From: DASWJZ01 sp050728815
GTDB lineage: Bacteria; Pseudomonadota; Alphaproteobacteria; Rhizobiales; Afifellaceae
NCBI GenBank assembly: GCA_050728815.1
Contig: JBOHKB010000184.1
Coordinates: forward strand, 1 to 38,788
Length of the DNA: 38,788 nt
Reading direction: 5' to 3'
The notes under the pieces are model-generated. The model was not told the DNA's origin. It saw only the letters and a list, made by a program, of their open reading frames with translations, and searched no databases. The position numbers were made by a program, and so were the translations under genes. Positions 31,016-38,788 of this stretch are shown piece after piece; position 1 is the stretch's first letter, and each line of letters opens with the position of its first letter.

Positions 31016-32233
31016 TCAGACCACGGCGAAACGCGGCTGCCGGGCAGCAGCTGGCGAGGCGGTGCCGAGATACTGGTCGACCAGGCTGTTGATGACCGAG
31101 AGCCCGTCGAGCAGGCCCGGTATGTGCACCTTCGACGGCCGCCGGCGGTTGAGGAGCGCGCGTAGCGCCTCCGCCATCTGGCGCGGCTCGGTGGTGTCGT
31201 CGGGCAACAGCATCGACACGAGGCCGAGCTCCTCCGCGCGCGCGGCGCGGATGAACTGTTCGGCGCGCGGCATGGTGCGCGGCAATATGAGCGCCCGCTT
31301 GTCCATGGACAGGATTTCGCAAAATGTGTTGTAGCCACCCATGGCGACCACGCCGGAGGCGCGCTGCATCAGCGCCTCCATGTTTGCTTCGAAGGCGATA
31401 GCCTCCAGGTGCTTCAGTCGCGCCACCCGCTCCATGAATCCGGTCTGCTGGCTCGTGCCCATGAAGGGCCCGAACACGATCTTGGCCGGCATATCGAGCG
31501 TTGGATCGACCTCGTAGGCGCGGAGCACCCAGTCGACCAGCATCGCGCCGTCGCCGCCGCCGCCGGTGGTGACCAGCAGGAAAGGCTCCTCGATCTCGTG
31601 CGGCGGCGGATAGAGCCCGGAGGGCGTCTTTCCGCGTCTGAGATAGCCGGTGAAGCGGGTCTTCTGGCGCACGGAATCGGACACGGCGATGCCGGTCAGC
31701 GGATCGTAGAAGTCGGAGAGCCCATAGATCCAGATGTGGTCGTAGAGGTGCTCCAGCGCGGGCAGCGAGTGCTTGCGTTCCCATTCCTCGGCGAGCTGCG
31801 CCGGGTCGTCCATCACGTCACGCAGCCCGAGAACGAGGAGCTTCCCTTGCCGCTTGAGGAAATTTAGCGTTGCCTCGACCTCGCCGCGGAGGCCGAGCGG
31901 CTCCTTGTCGACGAGGAAGATGTCGGGCTCGAAGACGCGCGCCGTCTCCAGGATGATCGAAGAGCGGATGCCCATCAAATCTTCGATGGAGATGCCGGGA
32001 CTGTGCGGCTGATAACTCTCGTTGGCGAGCTTCACGACGCCGGGCACACGGATGAAGTCGACGTTGGGCGAGAAGCTGAACGCGCCGACGATCGGCGAGC
32101 CGGCGATCATCAGGATCGACAGGTCTTCGCGGTAGGAAACGAGCGACTGTGCGATCGCGCGGCAGCGGCGCAGATGTCCGAGCCCGAACGAGTCGTGGCT
32201 GTAGATCAGCATCCGCGGCTGACGGTTGCTCAT
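31016..32233 (-). CDS. COG4671-like predicted glycosyltransferase
   Basis: This 405-residue GT-B-like protein starts at the ATG at 32233, with GAGGAGAGG a few bases upstream; the very long open frame reaching to 33979 is antisense shadow beyond that point. MLIYSHDSFGLGHLRRCRAI (8-27) is the hallmark start of COG4671 proteins, related to MurG. TTGGGGDGAM (222-231) opens the second domain, and AMGGYNTFCEILS (297-309) with PRAEQFIRA (322-330) forms the nucleotide-sugar site. It is the first gene of the minus-strand glycan cluster and divergent from the DUF5939 cyclase. Substrates are not known for this family, so only a general glycosyl-transfer role is proposed. Confidence 0.85.
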   Translation of the reverse strand: MSNRQPRMLIYSHDSFGLGHLRRCRAIAQSLVSYREDLSILMIAGSPIVGAFSFSPNVDFIRVPGVVKLANESYQPHSPGISIEDLMGIRSSIILETARVFEPDIFLVDKEPLGLRGEVEATLNFLKRQGKLLVLGLRDVMDDPAQLAEEWERKHSLPALEHLYDHIWIYGLSDFYDPLTGIAVSDSVRQKTRFTGYLRRGKTPSGLYPPPHEIEEPFLLVTTGGGGDGAMLVDWVLRAYEVDPTLDMPAKIVFGPFMGTSQQTGFMERVARLKHLEAIAFEANMEALMQRASGVVAMGGYNTFCEILSMDKRALILPRTMPRAEQFIRAARAEELGLVSMLLPDDTTEPRQMAEALRALLNRRRPSKVHIPGLLDGLSVINSLVDQYLGTASPAAARQPRFAVV

Positions 32234-32446
32234 GGGGTCCTCTCCTCGAAGGCTCATGATCCGCGGGGCGGAGGATCGGCATTTTTTCGCGTCCCGTGCA
32301 AGCAAAGATGCGGTTCGACCTCGCGCGCCCAGGAGACGCCGCAAGCTATCGACTTGGAATTGCGAGGGTTTTCTTGCAAGTCCCTGTCCCGCTTTCGTGC
32401 CGGGTTGGCGGTGCCGATGTCGGCATGACGGTGTAAACTGATTGCG
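32234..32446. promoter_or_regulatory. divergent regulatory region with a short palindrome
   Basis: These 213 bases separate the glycan cluster (minus) from the DUF5939 cyclase gene (plus) and must contain both promoters. TGCCGA-TG-TCGGCA at 32412-32425 is a perfect inverted repeat of six-base arms, 22 bases before the cyclase ATG, placed where a regulator could block expression. TAAACT at 32434-32439 is an AT-rich element, but no -35 box lies at the right distance. No confident promoter was found. Confidence 0.4.
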
Positions 32447-33853
32447 ATGAGCGAAACCCAATCCATGTTCGGGCTGCTTCGGCAGTCCGCCGATCCGCCG
32501 GTCGCCGATGCCATCGAGCGGCTTGTCGGCGACGCACCCGATCGCAAGCTTGTCCGCATCAACACGCTCGCTTTCGCCGCCGAAAATGAGCTCGATGAGG
32601 AGCGCGCGATCGCCGCCTTCCTCCACGCCGCGAAGATCGGCATCTTCGAGATGTCGTGGAATGTGCTCTGTCCCGGCTGCGGCGGCGTGCTCGACTCCAG
32701 CACCACGCTGAAGACGGTTCGCAGCGACGCCTATGCGTGCTCGCTTTGCGCGACGGACTACGAGCCGACGCTCGATGAGATGGTGGAGGTGACGTTCACC
32801 ATCAGCCCGCGCGTCCGGCAGATCGCGGCGCACAGCCCAGAGGCGCTGACGCCGATGGAATATTACCGGCAGCTCTATTTCAGCTCCGAGCTTGCGCTGC
32901 CCGAGGACTTCGAGGCGCTTTGGGAGAAGATCACGCTGGAATCGGTCGATCTTCCGGCGGGAGAAAAGGCGATCATCTCGCTGCAGCTCCCGGAAAAGTT
33001 CATCATCGTCTTCGATCCGATCACCCACACCGCGCAATTTCTCGACGTGAAGGGCGATCCGACGAAGGAGCGTCAGCCGTTCTCGCTGATCTTCGAGACC
33101 AGCCGTTCGCAACATGCGACGGTGACCATGCGGCCTGGGCCGCTCCGGCTCTCCGTCGAAAACCGCACCGATCGCCGATTGCTGCCGACCGTCTTTATCG
33201 CGGATCACGATCTGCACGAGATGATGCACCGGCGGCGGCCGTTCCTGACCGCTAAGCGGCTTTTGTCGAACCAGACTTTTCGCGACGTCTACCGGACCGA
33301 CACGCTCGACGTCGACCAGCGGCTGAAGATCACCAGCCTCACCTTCCTCTTCACCGATCTCCGTGGCTCCACCGAGCTTTACGAGCGGGTAGGGGACCTC
33401 GCTGCGTTCGACCTCGTGCGCGCGCATTTCCAGGTGCTGCATGAGATCGTCGCTTCCGAGGCGGGCGCGGTGGTCAAGACCATCGGCGACGCCGTCATGG
33501 CGACATTCCCGACGCCGGACCGCGCCGTGGCAGCGGCGCTCAGGATGCGGGAGGCCATGCGCCAGCTGAACGCCGACCGCGGGCGCGAGGACCTTCTGCT
33601 CAAGATCGGCATTCACGAGGGGCCGTGTATCGCGGTGACGCTCAACGAACGGCAGGACTATTTCGGGCAGACAGTGAACATCGCCTCGCGCGTGCAGCAC
33701 CTCGCCACCTCGCGCGAGATTTTCGCGACCGGCGCGGTGGTCGAGAACGAACGCGCCTCCGGCGTGCTGACCGCGAAGGGGTTGACCCCGACGCCCCACA
33801 ACGCCACGCTCCGCGGCATCGCCAACGAAGTCAGCGTCTACGCGATACCTTGA
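32447..33853 (+). CDS. adenylate cyclase, class III, with DUF5939-type N-terminus and zinc ribbon
   Basis: This is a 468-residue soluble protein. Residues 1-280 form a DUF5939-like regulatory region. It includes CPGC (75-78) and CSLC (98-101), a probable zinc ribbon, and a beta-rich segment from about 165 to 270. The cyclase domain (295-430) has metal-binding D304 (FTDLRGST) and D348 (KTIGDAVM), base-selecting K344, transition-state N411 and R415 (GQTVNIASRV). All of these are intact, in contrast to the cyclase at 20183-21421, so it should make cAMP, or possibly cGMP. The second base-contacting position is less certain. The N-terminal part probably senses an unknown signal. It is divergent from the glycan cluster and convergent with the RND pump gene. 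Confidence 0.92.
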   Translation: MSETQSMFGLLRQSADPPVADAIERLVGDAPDRKLVRINTLAFAAENELDEERAIAAFLHAAKIGIFEMSWNVLCPGCGGVLDSSTTLKTVRSDAYACSLCATDYEPTLDEMVEVTFTISPRVRQIAAHSPEALTPMEYYRQLYFSSELALPEDFEALWEKITLESVDLPAGEKAIISLQLPEKFIIVFDPITHTAQFLDVKGDPTKERQPFSLIFETSRSQHATVTMRPGPLRLSVENRTDRRLLPTVFIADHDLHEMMHRRRPFLTAKRLLSNQTFRDVYRTDTLDVDQRLKITSLTFLFTDLRGSTELYERVGDLAAFDLVRAHFQVLHEIVASEAGAVVKTIGDAVMATFPTPDRAVAAALRMREAMRQLNADRGREDLLLKIGIHEGPCIAVTLNERQDYFGQTVNIASRVQHLATSREIFATGAVVENERASGVLTAKGLTPTPHNATLRGIANEVSVYAIP

Positions 33854-33872
33854 GAAGTCCGGCGCGGCGGAG

Positions 33873-36800
33873 CTACTCCGCGGCCTCCGGCAATGGAACG
33901 GCTTTCTCACGAGCCGCGGAATCCGCCGGGCGCCAGATGCGGATTGCGCGCGTTCGTGCGCGTGAAGCGCGGCGCTCAACGAGCCGCTCCCGCCGCCTCG
34001 CCCGCCACGCGGCCAGGTTGGCGATGGCCATCAGCGAGGCCGGCGTCACGATCAGCGTCAGGATCGTCGCGAAGCCGAGCCCGAACACGATTGCCGTCGA
34101 CAGGTGCACCCACCACTGCGTCGAGGGCGCGCCGATCAGCACAGTACGCTGCACGAAGTCGATGTTGACGCCGAAGGCGATGGCCATGACGCCGAGCATC
34201 GCCGTGACGGCGGTAAGCACCACCGGCCGCGCGCGTTCGCGGCAGGTCTGCAGGATCGCCTCGTAGGCCTCCCAGCCCTCGCGCCTCAGCCGGTCGTAGG
34301 TGTCAATCAGCACGATGTTGTTGTTCACGATCACGCCGGCATTGGCGATCACGCCGACGCCGGTCATGACCACGCCGAAGGCCTGCCCCATGACCATCAG
34401 GCCGATGAAGACGCCGAAGGTCGAAAGCACCACCGCCGACAGCGTGATGAGCACGCTCGAGAAGCGGTTGAACTGCGCAAGCAGGATGGCGAAGATCAGG
34501 AAGATCGCCGCGCCGAACGCCTTGCCGAGGAAGGCGCTCGCCTTCTCGCGCTCCTCGTCCTCGCCCTTCATGCGATAGGTCACGCTGTCGCCGAGGTCGG
34601 CGTCCTGAAGCGCCCGGAGCATTTCTTCTTGCACCAAAGCGGTCTGCACGTCCTCTGCCACGTTCGCGGTTACGGTGACGACGCGCGAGCCGCCGACGCG
34701 GTTGATGAGACCGACCTTCGGGGCGGCGGTGCGGGTGACGAAATTGCCGATCGGCACGGCGCCGGAGCCGGTGACGATGGTCAGTTCATCGAGCTCGTCG
34801 AGGCTCCGCCGGTCCTCCGGGAAGCGCACCAGGATGTCGACGGATTTGTCGGTGGTGGACGGGCGGAACTCGGAGACTTTCACGCCGTTGGTGACGAGCT
34901 GCACGGCCGTGCCGACGCTCGCCGGGCTCGCGCCGTATTTCGCCGCTTCCGCTTTGTCTACTTCGAGCTTCCAATCGATGCCGGGAAGCGGCAGGCCGTC
35001 GTCCACGTCGCGGGTCGCCGGGTTGGCGCGCACGATCTCGGCGACCTTGCGCGCGGTCGGAAAGAGCATCTCCGGGTCGAGCGAAGCGATTTCGAGCGTG
35101 ATCGGCTTGCCGGTCGGCGGCCCGGCCTGCGGCTTGTTCACCTCGATGATGACGCCGGGTATGTCCTTGGTCGCCGCGCGGATGTCGTCGAGGATCACGC
35201 TCGCCTTGCGCCGCTCCTGCCAGTCGACCAGTTCGAACTGCACCGTGCCGACCGTGTCTTCCGTGACGTCCTGCGAGCCGGCGCGGCTGTCGCCGGCGCG
35301 GGCATAGACCGTCTCGATCTCCTCCATGCCGAGCAGGCGTTCCTCGACCTGTTGCACGAGCGCGTCCTTCTCGTAGATGGAGAGGTTGCCGCGCGCCCTG
35401 ACCTGGACGAGACCGAACTCCGGCTCGACGTCGGGGAAGAATTCCACTCCATTGCCGAACTGCGCGTAGGCCTGGACGATGCCGGCGAGGAGCAGCACCG
35501 TCAGGCCGAGCGTTGCGATTGGATGGCGGACCGCGAGCTTCACCGCCCGCATGTAGGGCCCGCGATCCTTGCGGGGCTCGTGCTTCGGCTCGGAGGCGCG
35601 GCCGAGCATCGCGCCGAGGGTTGGCGTGAAGATCAGCGCCACCGCGAGCGAGGCGGAAAGGGTCGCGATCAGTGTCAGCGGCAGGTATTTCATGAACTCG
35701 CCGACGATGCCCGGCCAGAAGAGGAGCGGCGAGAACGCCGCGACGCGAGTCGATGTGGCGGAGATGACCGGCCCCGCCATACGCTTGGCGGCGAGCGAGT
35801 AGGCGGCACGCGCCTCCATGCCTTCGGCCATGCGCCGCTCGGCGAACTCCGACACGATGATGGCGTCGTCGACGAGCATGCCGACCGCGAGGATCAGCGA
35901 GAAGAGCACGACGATGTTGACGGTCAAGCCGGCGAGCTGCAGCGCCAGGATGCCGGCGAGGAACGAGGCCGGGATGGCGATGCCGATGAACAGCGAGGCG
36001 CGCCCGCCGAGCACGACGAGCATGATCACTACGACCAGCAGAACGGCGGTAATGACGCTGTTCTGCAGCTCGTGCAGCATGATGCGGATGTCCTTCGACT
36101 TGTCCTGCGTGAAGGATACTTCGACGGTGGCCGGCCAGGTCGCGGCCAGCCGCTCGACGACGGCGCGCGTGGCGTCGACCGTCTCGATCAGGTTGGCGCC
36201 TGCCCGCTTCGACACCTCGATCGCGATCGCCGGCTTGCCGTTTACCCGGCTGATCGTCGTCGGGTCCTTGAAGGTGGGGCGAACCGTGGCGATGTCGCCG
36301 AGCGTCACCGCCGCGTCGCCGGAGGCGACGATCGGGAAATTGTCGATGTCCTCCGGGGTCTCGATCAGCGACGGCACTTTGACGGCGAACCGCCCGGACT
36401 CGCTTTCGAGCGCGCCGGCGGCGACCAGGCTGTTGCCGAGATTGAACGAGGAGATGAGGTCGTAAAGTGAGATGCCGTAGCTTTCGAGGAGCATCGGCTC
36501 GGCGATGATCTCCACGACCTCTTCGCGGTCGCCGCGAAGGTCGGCGTCGAGCACGCCAGGCACCTGCTTGATCGCCGTCTCAGCCTGGCGGGCAAGCCTG
36601 AGCAGCGTCCGTTCCGGCACGTCGCCGCCGAGCGCCACCACGAGCACCGGGAAGAGCGAGAGGTTGACCTCGTTCACCTGCGGTTCGTCGGCGTCGGTCG
36701 GGAGTTCGGCCTTGGCGTCGTCCACCTTGGCGCGGACATCGGCGACCGCCGCGTCGGAATCGAAGCCGGCCTCGAACTCGAGCAGCACGTACCCGCCGCC

Positions 36801-37061
36801 CTCGAACGCAGCGGAGCGCATTTCCTTGACGTTCTCAACCGACTTCAGCTGCGTTTCGAGCGGCTTCAGGATGAGCCGCTCCGCGTCTTCGGGGCTGATG
36901 CCGCGCTGCGTCACGTTCACGTAGACGATCGGAATTGTGACGTCCGGCTCCGCCTCCTTGGGGATCGTCAGGTAGGCGGAAAAGCCCGCCACGAGCAGGA
37001 AGAGGAGGGTGGCGATCGTCAGCCGCGCATGGCTGATAGCGTAGTCGACCGGATTGCGCAT
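33873..37061 (-). CDS. RND-family efflux transporter, inner-membrane pump
   Basis: This 1062-residue pump has the twelve-helix, two-fold repeated layout of AcrB-like RND proteins. The N-terminus MRNPVDYAISHARLTIATLLF is typical, the porter domain follows (about 35-330), and helix 4 contains LILAVGMLVDDAIIVSEFAERR with the proton-relay aspartate pair. The second half repeats the pattern, with GVGVIANAGVIVNNNIVLIDTYDRLR before the last helices. It uses the proton gradient to expel lipophilic compounds and works with the adaptor encoded 46 bases upstream and an outer-membrane channel not present here. The subtype resembles the broad multidrug or hydrophobe exporters rather than the heavy-metal CusA type, which would carry a methionine relay. 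A charged tail of about 35 residues follows the last helix. Confidence 0.95.
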   Translation of the reverse strand: MRNPVDYAISHARLTIATLLFLLVAGFSAYLTIPKEAEPDVTIPIVYVNVTQRGISPEDAERLILKPLETQLKSVENVKEMRSAAFEGGGYVLLEFEAGFDSDAAVADVRAKVDDAKAELPTDADEPQVNEVNLSLFPVLVVALGGDVPERTLLRLARQAETAIKQVPGVLDADLRGDREEVVEIIAEPMLLESYGISLYDLISSFNLGNSLVAAGALESESGRFAVKVPSLIETPEDIDNFPIVASGDAAVTLGDIATVRPTFKDPTTISRVNGKPAIAIEVSKRAGANLIETVDATRAVVERLAATWPATVEVSFTQDKSKDIRIMLHELQNSVITAVLLVVVIMLVVLGGRASLFIGIAIPASFLAGILALQLAGLTVNIVVLFSLILAVGMLVDDAIIVSEFAERRMAEGMEARAAYSLAAKRMAGPVISATSTRVAAFSPLLFWPGIVGEFMKYLPLTLIATLSASLAVALIFTPTLGAMLGRASEPKHEPRKDRGPYMRAVKLAVRHPIATLGLTVLLLAGIVQAYAQFGNGVEFFPDVEPEFGLVQVRARGNLSIYEKDALVQQVEERLLGMEEIETVYARAGDSRAGSQDVTEDTVGTVQFELVDWQERRKASVILDDIRAATKDIPGVIIEVNKPQAGPPTGKPITLEIASLDPEMLFPTARKVAEIVRANPATRDVDDGLPLPGIDWKLEVDKAEAAKYGASPASVGTAVQLVTNGVKVSEFRPSTTDKSVDILVRFPEDRRSLDELDELTIVTGSGAVPIGNFVTRTAAPKVGLINRVGGSRVVTVTANVAEDVQTALVQEEMLRALQDADLGDSVTYRMKGEDEEREKASAFLGKAFGAAIFLIFAILLAQFNRFSSVLITLSAVVLSTFGVFIGLMVMGQAFGVVMTGVGVIANAGVIVNNNIVLIDTYDRLRREGWEAYEAILQTCRERARPVVLTAVTAMLGVMAIAFGVNIDFVQRTVLIGAPSTQWWVHLSTAIVFGLGFATILTLIVTPASLMAIANLAAWRARRRERLVERRASRARTRAIRIWRPADSAAREKAVPLPEAAE

Positions 37062-37107
37062 GACGCGACTGCCCTGACTTGATTGTTCTCGGCGCGGGTT
37101 GCCGGCG

Positions 37108-38202
37108 TTAAGACTGCGAGACGACAGCCGGCGTCGCCAAGCTGCCCTCGACTGCCTCGACCTTCTGCCCGTCCTTCACGAAGTCCTGGCCCTGGACGAT
37201 CACTTTCGCGCCGTCCTCGGGGCCCGATACCCAGACTTCTTCGCGCGCGTCCTCGACGATGGCCACCGGCACAGATGCGACCGTGCCGTCAGCCGCGACG
37301 GTTCTGACGCTGAGGTCGCCCGCGGCGGAGAAGGTGAGGGCGGAGCGCGGCAGCCTGACCGCATTCGCCGGCGCCAGCCGGAATTCGACCTCGGCGGTGA
37401 CGCCATCCGGGATAGCGCGATCGGCATTGGAAAGCTCGACCTCGACGCGATAGGTGCGCGTGCCGGGGCTCGCAGTCGGCGACACGAAGCGCACAGTCCC
37501 CGTCTCGGTCTGACCGGTCACCAGGCGCACTGCGGCGGCGCCGCCCGGCTTCACGTCTCCGAGCTGCCGCTCCGCCACGCCCGCGACCGCGAGCATCGGG
37601 TCGAGCGCGATGACTTCGGCTACTACAGCGCCAGCCTCGAGCGCCTGCCCGGCCCGCACCGGCACCTCGCTGACCACACCGGAAATCGGCGCGAGAACGA
37701 GGCCGCGCTCGAATTCGGCCTTGGCGAGCGCCAGCGCCGCCTCGGCGGCGCGCAAGTCGGCCTCGAGCTGCATCTTTTCGTTGGCGGCCATGACTCCGCG
37801 CTCGATCAGCCGGGTCTTCGCCTCCACATCGGTGCGCCGCTTCTCGACCATGGCTTCGGCTTGCGAGACCTGCGCCTCTCGCGCATCGTCCGAGAGCGTG
37901 GCGATGACGTCGCCCTCGGCGACAAGGTCACCGCGGCGGACCTTCAGTTCGACGATCATGCCCTCTGCACGCGTCATGGCCTTCGCGCGGTCGTCGGCTT
38001 CCGTCCGGCCGGAGAGCACGAGATCTCCGGTATGGCTCTCGACTTGCGCCTCGACGACGGCGACCCGGAAGAGCGGACGCGGCGCCTGTGCCTCAGCTAC
38101 GGCGGTCTTGGCGGGTTCTTCGGTGCGGCCAAAAACGCCGGAGCCGATCCAGAGCGTGGCGGCTACAACGATAGCGAATGCGACAATGCGGCTGAGCATC
38201 AT
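37108..38202 (-). CDS. RND efflux periplasmic adaptor (membrane fusion protein)
   Basis: This 364-residue protein has an N-terminal signal or anchor helix (about residues 4-24) that places the rest in the periplasm. VLSGRTEADDRAKAMTRAEG opens the lipoyl-like domain, whose second half returns near ERGLVLAPISGVVSE. Between them lies an alpha-helical hairpin (about 100-165, AREAQVSQAEAMVEKRRTDV and the returning strand). The beta-barrel and membrane-proximal domains follow. It bridges the RND pump and an outer-membrane channel. It starts at an ATG overlapping the regulator stop by four bases (ATGA), so regulator, adaptor and pump form one operon. Confidence 0.94.
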   Translation of the reverse strand: MMLSRIVAFAIVVAATLWIGSGVFGRTEEPAKTAVAEAQAPRPLFRVAVVEAQVESHTGDLVLSGRTEADDRAKAMTRAEGMIVELKVRRGDLVAEGDVIATLSDDAREAQVSQAEAMVEKRRTDVEAKTRLIERGVMAANEKMQLEADLRAAEAALALAKAEFERGLVLAPISGVVSEVPVRAGQALEAGAVVAEVIALDPMLAVAGVAERQLGDVKPGGAAAVRLVTGQTETGTVRFVSPTASPGTRTYRVEVELSNADRAIPDGVTAEVEFRLAPANAVRLPRSALTFSAAGDLSVRTVAADGTVASVPVAIVEDAREEVWVSGPEDGAKVIVQGQDFVKDGQKVEAVEGSLATPAVVSQS

Positions 38203-38788
38203 GACTTGGTCTCTGCACTGGGTTCATTGGCGGGCGCCTTTATGGCGCCCCGGAGAAGCGCGCCGATCACGGCGAAAACCTCGGCCACTTCGCGTTCGGG
38301 GTCGAAGTCGGTGGCGGTCGCCCGGCGGACGAACAATCCGTCGCCGAGCTTTGACGTGATCGAAGCGACGAAGCGCGAATCGACCGAAGGATCGATGACG
38401 CCCGCCGCCTTGGCCGCCTCGAAGGCGGCGATGAACTGCTCGTCCAGCCCGCGATCGAATTCCGTCTGCAGTGCAGCGACCTTGGGGTTACGCGTGGCTT
38501 CGGCCCAGATTTCCAGGCAGAGCCGCGCCTTGCCACACATATCGTCGCGGAAGTGACGCCGGCCGAGCTCGCGGAAGGCCGCGATGAAATCAGCCCCGCT
38601 CTCGCGCACCTCGGCGAATTCGTGCGCGAGGCCCGCGCGGTCGCGCTCGCAAAGCCCGGCGACGAGCGCGTCCTTTGACGAGAAATATCTGTAGAGGTTG
38701 CCCGGGCTCATCCCGGCCTCCGTCGCCACGTCCTGCATGGTGGCGCGATGGAACCCGGCGCGCGTGAAGCATCGCTCGGCGGCATTGA
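38199..38788 (-). CDS. TetR/AcrR-family transcriptional regulator (partial, 5' end outside the window)
   Basis: The open frame continues to the window edge, so the N-terminus is missing. The visible part begins ERCFTRAGFHRATMQDVATE, the helix-turn-helix region of TetR proteins, and continues with AGMSPGNLYRYFSSKDALV, the recognition helix and the conserved YxYF-type ending. The ATG at 38738 lies inside this domain and is not the true start. The C-terminal ligand-binding domain (about 120 residues) is all helix and unique to this protein. It is the first gene of an operon with the RND adaptor and pump and presumably represses that operon, responding to a pump substrate; its operator should lie just beyond the window. 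Confidence 0.93.
   Translation of the reverse strand, partial: NAAERCFTRAGFHRATMQDVATEAGMSPGNLYRYFSSKDALVAGLCERDRAGLAHEFAEVRESGADFIAAFRELGRRHFRDDMCGKARLCLEIWAEATRNPKVAALQTEFDRGLDEQFIAAFEAAKAAGVIDPSVDSRFVASITSKLGDGLFVRRATATDFDPEREVAEVFAVIGALLRGAIKAPANEPSAETKS

Noticed and set aside
30978..31784. Upstream extension of the small methyltransferase frame
   Set aside because: It lies out of frame over the COG4671-like gene and shows no protein family; the methyltransferase homology begins at 30977.
33867..33881. Hairpin GCGGAG-CTA-CTCCGC between the convergent cyclase and RND genes
   Set aside because: The stem is only six pairs with no T-run on either side, and it spans the RND stop codon; too weak to call a terminator.
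32234..33979. Upstream extension of the COG4671-like glycosyltransferase frame to 987 residues
   Set aside because: The extra 582 residues are antisense to the DUF5939 cyclase; the ATG at 32233 has a strong ribosome binding site and starts the family homology.
34104..36470. A 788-codon plus-strand open frame
   Set aside because: It is antisense to the RND pump gene, has low-complexity Arg/Asp/His-rich content typical of GC-rich shadows and shows no family motif.

Overview
The window is GC-rich, densely packed DNA with tight start/stop overlaps. Its gene families (ArsC with an AqpS-like channel, DUF1624, a DUF5939 cyclase, family-5 solute-binding transporter genes with a long binding protein, COG4671-like glycosyltransferases) point to an alphaproteobacterium, most likely of the Rhizobiales/Hyphomicrobiales. 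This placement is inferred from gene content, not from a marker gene. No insertion sequence, integrase, CRISPR array or rRNA was seen, and base composition looks even throughout.

Layout. (1) 62-3073, plus strand: arsenate reductase and an aquaporin-type metalloid channel, then a nitroreductase and a PhzF-like protein. (2) 3230-4372: two divergent small exported proteins that appear to share N- and C-terminal modules, one carrying four acidic repeats, ended by a clear terminator. (3) 4443-7274: a probable promoter, a leucine-rich leader peptide and alternative RNA pairings ahead of leuA, followed by a DUF1624 membrane protein. (4) 7284-9742, minus: an MscS-type channel and a betaine aldehyde dehydrogenase gene with an apparent frameshift close to its end. 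(5) tRNA-Lys(CTT) with its promoter. (6) 10084-13048: a sugar-nucleotide epimerase, a polysaccharide-deacetylase-like protein and a GT4 glycosyltransferase. (7) 13118-19246, plus: a translationally coupled run of polysaccharide-lyase-like protein, FkbM methyltransferase, family-5 binding protein and two ABC permeases, with no ATPase. (8) 19259-25592, minus: a methyltransferase, and an operon with its own good promoter encoding an ABC-exporter-like protein with a broken ATPase, a cyclic-nucleotide-binding protein, a metallo-beta-lactamase-fold hydrolase and an atypical class III cyclase. (9) 25622-32233, minus: a fused double ABC ATPase and a glycan cluster (two MurG/COG4671-like glycosyltransferases, a GT4 enzyme, a histidine phosphatase, a methyltransferase). 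(10) 32447-33853, plus: a DUF5939 adenylate cyclase with its catalytic residues intact. (11) 33873 to the window end, minus: an RND efflux pump, its adaptor and a TetR-type regulator that runs off the window.

How it may fit together. The most unusual part is 20183-25592. There, components for making, binding and possibly hydrolysing a cyclic nucleotide sit in one operon with a transporter-like protein whose Walker A and Walker B residues are lost. This operon lies inside a large set of glycan-assembly and transport genes, and a second, conventional-looking cyclase starts just beyond that set. A cyclic-nucleotide-controlled envelope-glycan system is a reasonable hypothesis but is not shown by the sequence. 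The second notable element is the leuA leader, which is short and easy to overlook.
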